Shown in pieces: positions 37,369 to 46,533 of a DNA stretch of 64,000 nucleotides. The notes below the pieces were generated by a model that was not told the origin of the DNA, did not search any database, and saw only the letters and a list, made by a program, of their open reading frames with translations. The translations under genes and the position numbers were made by a program. This DNA comes from Vicinamibacterales bacterium. Its GTDB lineage: Bacteria > Acidobacteriota > Vicinamibacteria > Vicinamibacterales > 2-12-FULL-66-21. The stretch spans positions 1 through 64,000 of the forward strand of contig DASSPH010000083.1 in assembly GCA_035699745.1 (NCBI GenBank). The letters run 5' to 3'. Position 1 is the first letter of the stretch. Each line of letters starts with the position of its first letter.

Positions 37369-38240
37369 ACGAGAACGCCTCGGCGCACACGGTGCGCGCC
37401 TACGACAGCGATCTCACGCAGTACCTCGCCTTCCTGGCGGCGCACACCGGCTGCCGCGTCTCGGAGCTGGTGCCGGAGCACCTGGATCATCTGGGCGCGC
37501 GGGCGTGGCTCGGCGATCTGCACACGCGCGGCAACAGCAAGTCGTCGGCGGCACGGAAGCTGTCGGCGGTGCGCGCGTTCGGCCGCTATCTGCGCCGCGA
37601 AGGGCTGCTCGAGGGAGATCCCGCGTCGCTGGTCGGCACGCCGAAGCGGGAGCAGCGGATTCCGAACCATCTCGCGGTCGACGAGATGGCCAGGCTGCTC
37701 GAGATGCCGGACACGTCGCAGCCGCTCGGCCGCCGCGACAAGGCGATCCTGGAGCTGTTCTACGCCTCAGGGCTGCGGCTGAGCGAGCTGGTGGGGCTGG
37801 ACCTGGAGGACGTGAACCTCTCGGGCCGCGTGGTCCGCGTCCTCGGCAAGGGGCGCAAGGAGCGCATCGTCCCGTTCAACCGGACGACGGCGGAAGCCCT
37901 CCGGACCTGGCTTGCCGACCGTGAAGGGGTCAGACCCGGGTCTGGCTCCAAACGGCGGGCCCGCGAGCCGCTGTTCCTGAACTATCAGGGGGGGCGGCTC
38001 TCCACGCGCAGCGTGGACAAGCTCGTGCGGCGATATGTGGCCGCCTGCAGCACGCGCTACGGCATCAGCCCGCACGCGCTGCGGCATTCGTTCGCGACGC
38101 ACCTGCTGGAAGCCGGGGCCGATCTGCGGGCGATTCAGGAGCTGCTCGGCCACGCGCAGCTCAGTACCACGCAGCGCTACACGCACGTCAACGCGGCGCA
38201 GCTGATTGAGACCTACAGAAAGGCGCACCCGAAGGCGTAG
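37323..38240 (+). CDS. xerC: Tyrosine recombinase XerC/XerD
   Basis: 305-aa site-specific recombinase resolving chromosome dimers at dif. The N-terminal SAM-like domain is followed by the catalytic residues Arg in SGLRLSEL, Lys in GKGRKER, His/Arg in [13 protein letters not shown], His in LLGHAQLS and Tyr in TTQRYTH. A 12-residue insertion [12 protein letters not shown] between ADRE and REPLFLN is encoded by a palindromic element. GTG at 37323 chosen because the frame then opens with the normal [16 protein letters not shown]. Its place after trmFO supports XerC rather than XerD. Confidence 0.93.
   Translation: MVREHLKAFLEHLRLNENASAHTVRAYDSDLTQYLAFLAAHTGCRVSELVPEHLDHLGARAWLGDLHTRGNSKSSAARKLSAVRAFGRYLRREGLLEGDPASLVGTPKREQRIPNHLAVDEMARLLEMPDTSQPLGRRDKAILELFYASGLRLSELVGLDLEDVNLSGRVVRVLGKGRKERIVPFNRTTAEALRTWLADREGVRPGSGSKRRAREPLFLNYQGGRLSTRSVDKLVRRYVAACSTRYGISPHALRHSFATHLLEAGADLRAIQELLGHAQLSTTQRYTHVNAAQLIETYRKAHPKA
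37926..37949. repeat. Palindromic element inside xerC
   Basis: GGGTCAGACCCGGGTCTGGC contains nested inverted repeats (GGGTC/GACCC; CAGACCCGGGTCTG is a perfect 14-bp palindrome at 37930-37943). It adds about 12 codons in frame between conserved XerC blocks. Confidence 0.75.
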
Positions 38241-38243
38241 AAC

Positions 38244-38338
38244 TTGGAAATTTGGAAATTTGGAAATGTGGGAATTTGGAAATGTGGAAAGCAAAAATTA
38301 GATTTCCAAATTTCCAGATTTCCAGATTTCCAAATTCC
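38244..38338. terminator. Octamer repeats forming a long hairpin, bidirectional terminator candidate
   Basis: Six units near TTTGGAAA (38244-38289) face about five units near ATTTCCAG (38301-38338), giving an imperfect stem of about 38 bp between the convergent xerC and response-regulator genes. It is AT-rich in a GC-rich region. It is a tandem repeat that may also stop transcription from both sides. Confidence 0.7.
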
Positions 38339-39732
38339 TACGCGACGTCGACCATGCGGCGGCCGCGCGGGTACTCGATCGCGAGCGTCTTGATCTTGTA
38401 GTTCATCACGCGCGGGCTGATTGACAGCAGCTCCGCGGCGTCCTTCTGCACCCAGTTGGACATCTTCAGCGCCTCGATCAGCGCCTGGCGCTCGATCTCC
38501 TCGAGCGCGATGCCGGTGGGCGGGATCTTCACGACCGGGCTGCTCTCGCCCGACTGGGTGGAGGTCGACAGCTCGCCCAGCCGCAGATCCGAGCTGGTCA
38601 CCTGCGAGCCCTCGCAGAGGAGCACGGCGCGCTCGATCGAGTTCTCGAGCTCGCGGATGTTGCCGGGCCAGTTGTAGCGCATCAGCAGCTTCAGCGCATC
38701 GGGCGAGACGCCGTCGACGCGCTTCTTCAGCTCGCTCGCGAAGCGGCGCAGGAAGAACGTGGCCAGCGCCCCGATGTCGTCCTTGCGCTCGCGCAGCGGC
38801 GGCATCTCGATCGAGACGACGTTCAGGCGGTAATAGAGATCCTCGCGGAACTGGCCGTTGGCGACCATCTGCGGCAGGTTGCGGTTGGTCGCGGTGATGA
38901 CGCGGACGTCGCAGCGCAGCGTGCGGGTGCCGCCGAGGCGCTCGAACTCGTGCTCCTGCAGCACGCGCAGGATCTTGGCCTGCGTGTTGGCGCTCATGTC
39001 GCCGACTTCGTCGAGGAACAGCGTTCCGCCGTCCGCCTGCTCGAAGCGGCCGACGCGCTGCTTGTCGGCGCCGGTGAACGCCCCCTTTTCGTGCCCGAAC
39101 AACTCCGACTCGAGGAGATTCTCCTGCAGCGCGGCGCAATTGACCTTGACGAAGTTGCGCGCCGCGCGCAGCGAATTGTGGTGGATGGCGCCGGCGATCA
39201 GCTCTTTGCCGGTGCCCGTCTCGCCGCGAATCAGACAGGTCGTGTTGCTCTTGGCGACCTTCTTGACGATGGCCAGCACCGACTGCAGCGCGCCGCTGGC
39301 GCCGATGATGCGATCGAAGTCGTAGATGTCCTGCTGGGTGTGGCGGAGGTACTCGATCTCGTGCTTCAGGCGGCGGTGCTCGAGGGCCTTCTCGACCTTG
39401 AGCTCCATCTCCTCGATCTCGAACGGCTTCTGCACGTAGTCGAACGCGCCGATCTTCATCGCCTCGACGGCGGTGTGGACGGACCCGAACGCGGTCATCA
39501 GGATCACCGCGCTGGTCGGATGCAGCGCCTTGGCGGTGCGCAGCACGTCCATGCCGTCGCTGCCGCCCATCTTCAGGTCGCTGAGCACCACGTCGTACTG
39601 CCCTTCGTGGAGCTTCTCGATGGCAACGTTGCCGTTGGGGGCCTCGTCCACGTCGTGCCGCGCGTCGGAGAGCGCGCGGACGATCCCCCTTCTCAGCGAA
39701 TCGTGGTCATCTGCAACAAGAATCCGTCCCAT
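38338..39732 (-). CDS. NtrC-family sigma54-dependent response regulator
   Basis: 464-aa transcription activator. Receiver domain (1-120, phospho-Asp in DVVLSDLKMGG), AAA+ domain with Walker A GETGTGKE, sigma54-contact loop GAFTGADK and Walker B GGTLFLDEVGDM. The C-terminal HTH of Fis type is in NWVQKDAAELLSISPRVMNYKIK (abridged). It pairs with the kinase gene 14 bp upstream. Targets and signal are unknown; no sigma54 promoter was recognised here. Confidence 0.95.
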   Translation of the reverse strand: MGRILVADDHDSLRRGIVRALSDARHDVDEAPNGNVAIEKLHEGQYDVVLSDLKMGGSDGMDVLRTAKALHPTSAVILMTAFGSVHTAVEAMKIGAFDYVQKPFEIEEMELKVEKALEHRRLKHEIEYLRHTQQDIYDFDRIIGASGALQSVLAIVKKVAKSNTTCLIRGETGTGKELIAGAIHHNSLRAARNFVKVNCAALQENLLESELFGHEKGAFTGADKQRVGRFEQADGGTLFLDEVGDMSANTQAKILRVLQEHEFERLGGTRTLRCDVRVITATNRNLPQMVANGQFREDLYYRLNVVSIEMPPLRERKDDIGALATFFLRRFASELKKRVDGVSPDALKLLMRYNWPGNIRELENSIERAVLLCEGSQVTSSDLRLGELSTSTQSGESSPVVKIPPTGIALEEIERQALIEALKMSNWVQKDAAELLSISPRVMNYKIKTLAIEYPRGRRMVDVA

Positions 39733-39746
39733 AACATCCTCTTTGA

Positions 39747-40931
39747 CTAGCCGAACAGCTGCTGTTGGTTGCGCACCGGCAACGTGACGCGGAACACCGT
39801 GCCGCCGCCGGGGCGCCCCCCGACGTCGATGCGCCCGTCGTGCGCGTCGACGATCTTGCGGACGATGGCCAGGCCCAGGCCCGAGCCCTGGGGCTTGGTG
39901 GTGAAGAACGGGCTGAAGATCCGATCGATCACTTCCGCCGGGATACCGGGCCCGTTGTCGCTGATGGTGATCAGAATCGTCGGGCCGGTCGCCTGCTCGG
40001 CCGCGGTCGCCGTCTCGTCGTCGGCATCCACCGCCGTGGCGGCGATCTCGATCGCGCCGGAGCCGTCCATCGCCTCGAACGCGTTGGTCAGCAGGTTCGT
40101 GAAAATCTGTCGGAGCTGGTGCGGATCCCCCTGGATCGGACGCAGCGCTTCGGGGAGATCGACGCGGACCTCGACCTGCCCCTTCAGCGGATGACTGTCC
40201 GCGATCGCGATCGCGTCACGGATCACGTCGGTGACGGCAATCTCCTCGACCTGCAGGCGGATCGGCCGGACGAAGGCGAGCACCTCCTGGACGATCACGT
40301 TCGCCATCTTCGCCTCCTTGATGATGTCGGCGAGGATGTTCTGCGCGTCGGGCGACTCGGGCAGCTGCCGTTTGAGAATGCCGGCCATGACCTCGATGCC
40401 GGCAAGCGGGTTCTTCACTTCGTGCGCGATCGCCGCCGCCATCTCCCCCAGCGCGGCGAGGCGGTCGCGCAGGCGCTCGCGCTCCTCGAGCTGTTCGACG
40501 CGCGTCAGGTCCTTGAAGAACAGCGTCGCGCCCGCGTCCCGGCCGCGCGCGTCCTTCACGTGCGAGAGCGTGTAGCCGAGCACCTTCTCGCTGTTGCGGA
40601 GGCGCAGCTCGGCGCGGTTGGGCAGGTGCGACAGCTCGAACGCCCCCGCCAGGATGCGGACGACGTCGGGGGCGTCCTTGAGGACCTCCGCATACTGCCG
40701 GCCGATGTCGGCGGGGCTCGGCCGCAGCCCCAGCGTCCGGTAGGCGATGTCGTTCATGACGGCCACACGTCCGTCCGTCGTAATGGCGATAACACCATTC
40801 CTCAGGTTCCAGACCATGTCGCGGTAGAACCCGTCCGGAACGACCCCGGACTCCGCCAGCGGCTCCGTCTGGTCCGGCCGGCCCGCCTTGGCTTTGCGTG
40901 TACGCGCAGTACGGCCAGGCTTGGCAGTCAT
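39747..40931 (-). CDS. Cytoplasmic PAS sensor histidine kinase (NtrB-like)
   Basis: 394-aa soluble kinase, cognate partner of the adjacent NtrC-type regulator. A basic N terminus (about 1-25) leads to a PAS domain (about 40-145), HisKA with phospho-His in AIAHEVKNPLAGIEV, and HATPase_c with N box NLLTNAFEAM, G1 DNGPGIP and G2 GSGLGLAIV. There are no membrane helices. ATG at 40931 selected; in-frame starts at 40946 and 40961 exist. Confidence 0.93.
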   Translation of the reverse strand: MTAKPGRTARTRKAKAGRPDQTEPLAESGVVPDGFYRDMVWNLRNGVIAITTDGRVAVMNDIAYRTLGLRPSPADIGRQYAEVLKDAPDVVRILAGAFELSHLPNRAELRLRNSEKVLGYTLSHVKDARGRDAGATLFFKDLTRVEQLEERERLRDRLAALGEMAAAIAHEVKNPLAGIEVMAGILKRQLPESPDAQNILADIIKEAKMANVIVQEVLAFVRPIRLQVEEIAVTDVIRDAIAIADSHPLKGQVEVRVDLPEALRPIQGDPHQLRQIFTNLLTNAFEAMDGSGAIEIAATAVDADDETATAAEQATGPTILITISDNGPGIPAEVIDRIFSPFFTTKPQGSGLGLAIVRKIVDAHDGRIDVGGRPGGGTVFRVTLPVRNQQQLFG

Positions 40932-41050
40932 GTCGGATGCCAGCATTGTAATGATGCGCACAGGGCAAACGACGTGCCCCGCTATTTATTAGGAATATCG
41001 AGCATTTCGCCGCTTTTGACAGTCCGCTCAGCGACGAAATTGGACGCCGA

Positions 41051-43267
41051 TTACACTTCTGTCTCTGCCTGAAGCGTTTCCCACTTGTGCATCAAGTCGC
41101 CGACCTCCCACATCAGAGCCTGATGGCGGTCGATGACCGGCTTGGCGGCCTCGTGGTTCTCGTAGAAGCCGGGCTCGGACATCCGGGCTTCGAGCTCCCG
41201 GACTTCAGCCTCAGCCTTCCCAATCCGCGCCTCGAGGTCCTGGATGCGGCGGTTGCGGGCGTCGGCTTCCTTTTTTTGGCGCCTGGCGTCGGCGTCGGCC
41301 CTCTTCTTTTCCTCGTACGAGGGCTGCGGCCGCGCCCCTGCGGCGGCGGGCACCCCGGCCGTCCCGGGTGCCAGGTCTGCGTTTGGCTGCTTCCCGGTGC
41401 CAGGCACCGGCCCGTGCTGTTTCCCAGACCTGGCACCTGCCTCCTGCACGTTCCCAGACCTGGCGCGCGCGTCGGGGCTGTTCGCAGACCAGGCACCCGC
41501 CTCCCGCCCGTTCGCAGACCTGGCACCCGCCTCCTGCCCGTTCGCAGACCTGACCCCCGGATCCCGGCGGGTTGCAGACCTGGCACCGGGGTCGGGGGCG
41601 GCCGCAGACCTGGCACCCGGGGGGGCCGCCGGCCGCTGTGTCTTGCTCCACAGCCACTCTTCGTAGTTCCCCGGATAGACCACCGCGTCCCCGCGGCCGA
41701 TATCGACCACCTTCGTCGCCAGCTTGTCGACGAAATAGCGGTCGTGCGAGACGAAGATCAGCGTGCCGCCGAAGTCCTCGAGCGCTTCGAGCAGCACGTC
41801 CTTCGAGTCCAGATCGAGATGGTTGGTCGGCTCGTCGAGCAGCAGCGTGTTGGCCGGAATCAGCAGCATCCGCGCCACCGCCAGCCGCGTCCGCTCGCCG
41901 CCCGACAGCACGCGCACCGGCTTGTCGATGTCGTCCCCCGAGAACAGGAAGCCGCCGAGGATGTTGCGCACGTGCGGCATCATCTGGATCGGCGCGCTTC
42001 CCGCCAGCGTTTCGTACACGGTCTTCGTCGGATCCAGCTTCGCCGCTTCGTCCTGCGCGAAGTACTGCATCACCACCTGGTGACCCTCGGTCCGGGTTCC
42101 CGCGTCCGGCGCCTCGACGCCTGAGAGCATCCGCATCAGCGTCGACTTGCCGACGCCGTTGGGCCCGATCAGCGCGATCCGGTCGCCCCGCTCGATGTGC
42201 AGGTTGACGTCGTCGAAGACCCGCGTCGCGCCGTACGCCTTGCGCACGTGCTTCAGCTCCAGCACCATCCGGCCGCTCTTCTGCGTCTGCGGAAAGTGGA
42301 AGCGGACCCGCTTCCGCTCCGGCGGAATCTCGATGCGGACGACCTTGTCGAGCATCTTGATCCGGCTCTGCACCTGCGACGCCTTGGTCGCCTGGTAGCG
42401 GAAGCGGTTGATGAACGCCTGCATCCGCTCGATCTCGTCGTCCTGATCGCGCTTCATCTGGCGCAGGCGCTCCATGCGCGCGTCGCGCTCCTTCAGATAC
42501 GCCGAGTAGTTGCCGACGTAGTCGGTGAGCGTCCGCATCCCGATCTCCGTGATGCGCGTGACGACGGCGTCGAGGAAGAAGCGGTCGTGCGACACGAGGA
42601 TGACGGCGTGCGGATAGTCGGTCAGGTACTCCTCGAGCCAGTTGCGCGCGTCGAGATCGAGGTGGTTGGTCGGCTCGTCGAGCAGGAGCAGGCCGGGGCG
42701 GCCGAGGAGCAGCCGCGCCAGCGCGATGCGCATCTGCCAGCCGCCGGAGAACGTCTCGGTCCGCTTCTCGAGGTCGGCGTCGGAGAACCCGAGACCGCGC
42801 AGCACCGTCGTGACCTTCAGGTCGATGGTGTAGCCGTCGCTGCGCCGGAACGCCTCCTGCAGCTCGGCGTAGCGCGAGAGCATCTGCTCGTGATCCTCGT
42901 GCGGCGTGGAATCGTCGCCGAGCCGATCCTCGAGCGCGGCGATCTCCGCTTTCATGTCGAGCAGGGGCTTGAAGGCGAGGCTGGCCTCTTCGCGGAGCGT
43001 GCGGCCGCTGTAGGCGAGGCCGTCCTGCGGCAGATAGCCGATGGTGAGCCCCGCCGGCTTGACGATCAGACCGGCGTCCGGTTCGTCGATCCCGGCGAGC
43101 ATCTTCAACAGCGTCGTCTTGCCGGCGCCGTTGGGCCCGCTCAACCCGACCCGTTCGCGGTCGTCGATCTGCCACGTCACGTTGTCGAGCAGTACGCGGT
43201 CGCCGAAGGATTTCGAAAGAGAGGAAAGTTGAATCACGGGAACGGCAGGTGACGGCGCCAGGCGCAC
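41051..43267 (-). CDS. ABC-F ATPase with decapeptide-repeat linker
   Basis: 738-aa ribosome-associated ABC-F protein (Uup/EttA group). ABC1: Walker A GPNGAGKTTLL, signature ETFSGGWQMRIALARLLL. ABC2: GPNGVGKSTLM and RVLSGGERTRLAVARMLL. After ABC2 (about residue 535) come eight or so copies of a ten-residue unit with core GARSA (PGARSAAAPD, PGARSATRRD, AGARSANGRE). A C-terminal coiled coil follows (ARIGKAEAEVRELEARM). The linker is far longer than normal for the family. GTG start at 43267, 12 nt after a TAAACT box. Confidence 0.93.
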   Translation of the reverse strand: MRLAPSPAVPVIQLSSLSKSFGDRVLLDNVTWQIDDRERVGLSGPNGAGKTTLLKMLAGIDEPDAGLIVKPAGLTIGYLPQDGLAYSGRTLREEASLAFKPLLDMKAEIAALEDRLGDDSTPHEDHEQMLSRYAELQEAFRRSDGYTIDLKVTTVLRGLGFSDADLEKRTETFSGGWQMRIALARLLLGRPGLLLLDEPTNHLDLDARNWLEEYLTDYPHAVILVSHDRFFLDAVVTRITEIGMRTLTDYVGNYSAYLKERDARMERLRQMKRDQDDEIERMQAFINRFRYQATKASQVQSRIKMLDKVVRIEIPPERKRVRFHFPQTQKSGRMVLELKHVRKAYGATRVFDDVNLHIERGDRIALIGPNGVGKSTLMRMLSGVEAPDAGTRTEGHQVVMQYFAQDEAAKLDPTKTVYETLAGSAPIQMMPHVRNILGGFLFSGDDIDKPVRVLSGGERTRLAVARMLLIPANTLLLDEPTNHLDLDSKDVLLEALEDFGGTLIFVSHDRYFVDKLATKVVDIGRGDAVVYPGNYEEWLWSKTQRPAAPPGARSAAAPDPGARSATRRDPGVRSANGQEAGARSANGREAGAWSANSPDARARSGNVQEAGARSGKQHGPVPGTGKQPNADLAPGTAGVPAAAGARPQPSYEEKKRADADARRQKKEADARNRRIQDLEARIGKAEAEVRELEARMSEPGFYENHEAAKPVIDRHQALMWEVGDLMHKWETLQAETEV
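41396..41640. repeat. 30-bp tandem repeat with GGTGCCAGGCACC-type palindromes in the ABC-F gene
   Basis: About eight 30-bp units sharing GCAGACCTGGCACC on the plus strand. At one end is the perfect palindrome GGTGCCAGGCACC (41396-41408). The period is a multiple of three, so the frame is kept and encodes decapeptides. Sequence is related to the GGGTCAGACCC element in xerC. Confidence 0.8.
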
Positions 43268-43279
43268 GTCACATGTGCC

Positions 43280-43285
43280 AGTTTA
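43280..43285 (-). promoter_or_regulatory. -10 box TAAACT before the ABC-F start
   Basis: On the minus strand TAAACT lies 12 nt before the GTG at 43267, the same distance as TAAAAT before the HNH gene. It supports a very short mRNA leader. Confidence 0.4.
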
Positions 43286-43409
43286 GCGCACGCCGCCCAC
43301 GCGCTGACAGCGGCGCCTCGCGGTCCACGATGGCCGGTCTCAGCCGTTAATGCCGCCGCCTGTCGGGCCTTGTCGCTTCGAGTCGCTCCGTTCGGTGTCG
43401 CTCGAGGCC

Positions 43410-43438
43410 TTGGATCCGCGCCGGCACGCTTTTAGGAT
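43410..43438 (+). promoter_or_regulatory. Promoter for the small secreted protein gene
   Basis: TTGGAT (43410-43415), a 17-bp spacer, then TAGGAT (43433-43438), 11 nt before the ATG at 43450. Transcription would begin about 5 nt before the start codon. Confidence 0.55.
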
Positions 43439-43449
43439 TGCCGCACCCC

Positions 43450-43926
43450 ATGCGCTCACGGCTCCTCCTCGTGGTGCTGCCGCTCGCGATCTGTGCGCGC
43501 ACCGCCGGCGCGGAGGACGTCAAGTCGGCGAACGTGACCATCAACGTGAACCTGGCGGCGCGCACCTCCTTGAAGGTGTCGAGCCGCATCCTGCAGTTCG
43601 ACGTCACGGAGGCGGGCGCAACGGCGACTGCCTCGCTGGAGTTCACGGCGGGCGCGCGCATGCCCGCGGGATCGGACGTCGTGCTCAGTGTCGAACCGGT
43701 GAGGCCGCTCGAGGGGCCCGGCGGCGCGGCGGACGTCGCATCCGATCTGAGCTTCAGCGGCGAAGGACAGGGCATGCTCGCCGGATCGATCGACGCCGCA
43801 CAGAGCACCGTCGTGGGACGCTGGCAGGGCAGCGGGCTGCGAGCGGGACGGGTGATCTTCAGGCTGCGCGCCGGCGCCGCCGGCATCTACGCGCTGCCGG
43901 TGCGCATGGTGCTGAGCACTCCCTAG
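43450..43926 (+). CDS. Small secreted beta protein, fourth subunit-like protein of the fimbria-like locus
   Basis: 158-aa exported protein. Signal peptide about 1-22, then alternating hydrophobic strands (VTINVNLAARTSLKVSSRILQF) and a C-terminal strand ending VRMVLSTP. This resembles the ends YTLTAP, YTLSAP and FTLSAP of the three subunit-like proteins encoded on the other strand (47310-48829). It is convergent to that operon and overlaps the barrel gene by four bases. It is probably part of the same envelope structure; no enzyme motif is present. Confidence 0.65.
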   Translation: MRSRLLLVVLPLAICARTAGAEDVKSANVTINVNLAARTSLKVSSRILQFDVTEAGATATASLEFTAGARMPAGSDVVLSVEPVRPLEGPGGAADVASDLSFSGEGQGMLAGSIDAAQSTVVGRWQGSGLRAGRVIFRLRAGAAGIYALPVRMVLSTP

Positions 43927-46529
43927 CGGGCGCGCGTAATCCACATCTTCAATCCGAGCTGGCTCTCGAGCCGCGACACGACCCGCTGTGCGGAGGTGCG
44001 CGACTCGTACTTCCCGACGCGGACGCGATAGAGCGCGTCCGCCATTCCGCCTGCCGGCTCGACCAGATACGCCTCGAAGCCGACGCGCTTCAGCTCCTGC
44101 AGCAGTTCGCGCGCGTTCGCCGCGTCGCTCATCGCCGCGACCTGGATGGTGTAGATCGCGAAGGATGGCAGAGCGGACGCCGCCGGCGCGCGCGAACCGA
44201 CCGGGCGCGCCGCACCCGGCAGCGGCGCCGGCGATCGCGCGGCTGCCGCCGACGCCGGCGGCGGCGTGTTGCCCGGACGCGACGGAAACACCTTGCGCAC
44301 CTCGGGACGCTTCTCGATCGTGACCAGGAACACGATGTCGACCTGCGGCGTGTCGCGCGTCACCTCCAGCGTTCGTCCGTTCGCGCCGACGATCGCGGAT
44401 CCCTCGGGCAGCGACTCCTTCAGCAGCTCGATGCGGTGCTCGCCGGCGCGGACCGCGTCGAAGCGGAACTGCCCCTTGCGCACCAGCTCGGAGCGCTGCC
44501 CGCCGTCGAGCACCAGCACGGCGTTGTCGACGGAGGGATCCCCGGCATCGATCTGGCCGTTCCGGTTGGCGTCCTCGAAGACGTACCCCCGAATCGCGCC
44601 CAGCGGCAGCAGTCCGAACGCGACGCGCCGGCTCTCGCCGCGCGAAACCTCGAGCGCGACGTCGGTGCCGGCGGGAGCGTCGAAATCCACCGGCAGCGCA
44701 TTCAGATCCAGGCGCACCTGATGCGCCCCGCTGGGGACGTTGAGGAACGTGAACTGCCCGTCGCGTCCGGTCGTCACCGCGGACAGCGTTCCGAGCAGCA
44801 CGGGAATTCCCGCCAGCACGTTCTCGCCCGGGTCCGGCTGCCCGTTGGCGTTCCAGTCCGCGAAGACGCTGCCCGACACCGTGCCGGTGCCGCGTCCTGC
44901 CCGCGCCATCGTGCCGCTCTCGCTCGCCACGCGTACGGCTCCGGTCGCGATCGAATGGACGACGCGGAGCGTGGAGCGGGTGAGCCAGGCGTTGGATTCG
45001 CCGGGCAGGCCGATGGGCGCGCGATCGGCGTAGACGTTGAGACCGATCGTCGTCTGGGTGGTGAGCTGGCCGTTGAGGCCGACGCTCACCGCTTCGCGCG
45101 GGACCAGCATGCCGGTGGTGAATTCGCGGTTCCGGCTCGTCGTCCCTTCCACGCGGACCCAGAGTCCGGGCCTGAACAGCTGCTGCTGCCCGCCGGCGGT
45201 GAACTGCACGTACGATCCGCCGCCGCCGGTCGCGAGCCGGTTCCTGCTCAACATCGCCAGTCCGAAGAGCTGCGTCTCGCGAGTGAGGTTCAGGAAGAAC
45301 TGCCCCGTGGTGTCTTCCTGATCGTAGGTCGAGGCGGTGAACACCGAATCCACGCTTTCGCGGCGGCTGTAGCGCGCGAACGCGGTGAGCGGTCCGATGC
45401 CCGTCTGCAGCTCCGCGGTCCTGCTGCCGGTGTCGCTCGTCGAGGCGAACAGCGAGGCCGGCGACTGCGGGATCGGCGGCCGGGCGACGCGGCCGCCGTC
45501 CTCGATGCGGAGCGACAGCAGCGACCGGCCGGCGATGCGCAGCCGTATGCCGCCGAAGTGCCGCTGCGTTTCGGCGATCGGTCGATCCAGCGCGGTGCCG
45601 GTCGGCGCGATGTTGGTATCGAGCTGCTCCCATCCGCCGAACACGCGGACGCGATCGAACAGCTCGTACTCGCCGGCCGAGAAGATGCCGCTGCGGTCGT
45701 GCAGCGACGCATTCAGCACCGGCAGATCGCCGGGGGAATAGCGCGACGCGTTGACCTGGACCCAGCCTCGCGCGATGAGCACGTGCGCGCCGGCGAGGTA
45801 CGAGTAGTCGTGGACGGCGGCCGCGGCGCCGGTGGCGCGGTAGCGGACGTATCCGGCGTCGCCGATCAGGTGGAACGACGGCGTCACCACGAAGCGGACG
45901 CCGCCGCCCGCCTGATCGCTGGCGTCGATGGTTCGCGGGAACTCGCCGAGGTCGCGCGTGCGGACCCGCGAGCCGCGGGCGAGCAGCTGGACGCGCGGCG
46001 TCGCCTGATAGGCCAGGCGGGCGAGACCCACGGTCTGGCCGAGCGCGTCCGGATCCGTACCGAAGATGTTGCGCCACGCCGTCGAGCGGCCGCCGGCGAT
46101 CTGCAGCGACAGCGTCTTCGATCGGCCGCTGACGGCGCCGCCGGTGAACGTGATCGCCGGCGCCGCGAGATTGGTGAAGTGGTAATCGACCAGCGACGGC
46201 GGCGTGTAGAGGTCGCCTCCCTCGAACGTCCAGGCGACGCCGCGGGCGCGGGCATCGCGCAGCGCGAACCAGCTGCGACCGAGGTGGAGATCGTCGCCGC
46301 GGCGCGAGGCGCGCAGCTCCAGCTGGAGCTGGCCGAACCGGCGTCCGGGCTGCGTCCACAGCGCGCCGAAGTCCGGCTCGAGGCGCCGCTCGGCCAGCCG
46401 CCGCTGCGGATGCCCCTGGACGATCTGCGTGTCGGTGGAGATCTGCAGCGAGCCCTGCTGCGCCGCCGCGGTCGCCGACGCGGCGAGGATCACCGCCGCG
46501 GAGCACGCGGGGATCGCGGATCCGCGCAC
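43923..46529 (-). CDS. Outer-membrane barrel-like protein with SdrD-like repeats and C-terminal SPOR domain
   Basis: 868 aa. Signal peptide (GSAIPACSAAVILAASATAAA), then about 500 residues of alternating strands typical of an outer-membrane barrel (GGGVRFVVTPSFHLIGDAGY, GLWVRVEGTTSRNREFTTGM). Two calcium-type SdrD_B-like domains follow (GSVFADWNANGQPDPGE about 551; GYVFEDANRNGQIDAGD about 648), a Pro-rich linker, and a SPOR domain (about 792-866, FAIYTIQVAAMSDAANA). SPOR binds bare septal glycan. It stands where an usher gene would be, last after the chaperone, but no canonical usher plug is recognised. GTG at 46529 preferred; an upstream GTG at 46559 overlaps the chaperone. Confidence 0.8.
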   Translation of the reverse strand: MRGSAIPACSAAVILAASATAAAQQGSLQISTDTQIVQGHPQRRLAERRLEPDFGALWTQPGRRFGQLQLELRASRRGDDLHLGRSWFALRDARARGVAWTFEGGDLYTPPSLVDYHFTNLAAPAITFTGGAVSGRSKTLSLQIAGGRSTAWRNIFGTDPDALGQTVGLARLAYQATPRVQLLARGSRVRTRDLGEFPRTIDASDQAGGGVRFVVTPSFHLIGDAGYVRYRATGAAAAVHDYSYLAGAHVLIARGWVQVNASRYSPGDLPVLNASLHDRSGIFSAGEYELFDRVRVFGGWEQLDTNIAPTGTALDRPIAETQRHFGGIRLRIAGRSLLSLRIEDGGRVARPPIPQSPASLFASTSDTGSRTAELQTGIGPLTAFARYSRRESVDSVFTASTYDQEDTTGQFFLNLTRETQLFGLAMLSRNRLATGGGGSYVQFTAGGQQQLFRPGLWVRVEGTTSRNREFTTGMLVPREAVSVGLNGQLTTQTTIGLNVYADRAPIGLPGESNAWLTRSTLRVVHSIATGAVRVASESGTMARAGRGTGTVSGSVFADWNANGQPDPGENVLAGIPVLLGTLSAVTTGRDGQFTFLNVPSGAHQVRLDLNALPVDFDAPAGTDVALEVSRGESRRVAFGLLPLGAIRGYVFEDANRNGQIDAGDPSVDNAVLVLDGGQRSELVRKGQFRFDAVRAGEHRIELLKESLPEGSAIVGANGRTLEVTRDTPQVDIVFLVTIEKRPEVRKVFPSRPGNTPPPASAAAARSPAPLPGAARPVGSRAPAASALPSFAIYTIQVAAMSDAANARELLQELKRVGFEAYLVEPAGGMADALYRVRVGKYESRTSAQRVVSRLESQLGLKMWITRAR

Positions 46530-46533
46530 GCGG

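Noticed and set aside
37323-38240. XerC gene as an integrase of a mobile element
   Set aside because: The conserved dprA-topA-trmFO-xerC order and lack of cargo genes or att repeats show a housekeeping recombinase.
38244-38338. CRISPR-like repeat array
   Set aside because: Units of 8 bp without spacers; it is a tandem repeat with inverted halves.
43456-46506. Very long antisense frames over the barrel gene and elsewhere
   Set aside because: Rich in Arg, Ala and Gly without domains or signals. They are shadows of high-GC genes on the other strand, such as 1649-3235 and 18394-20778.
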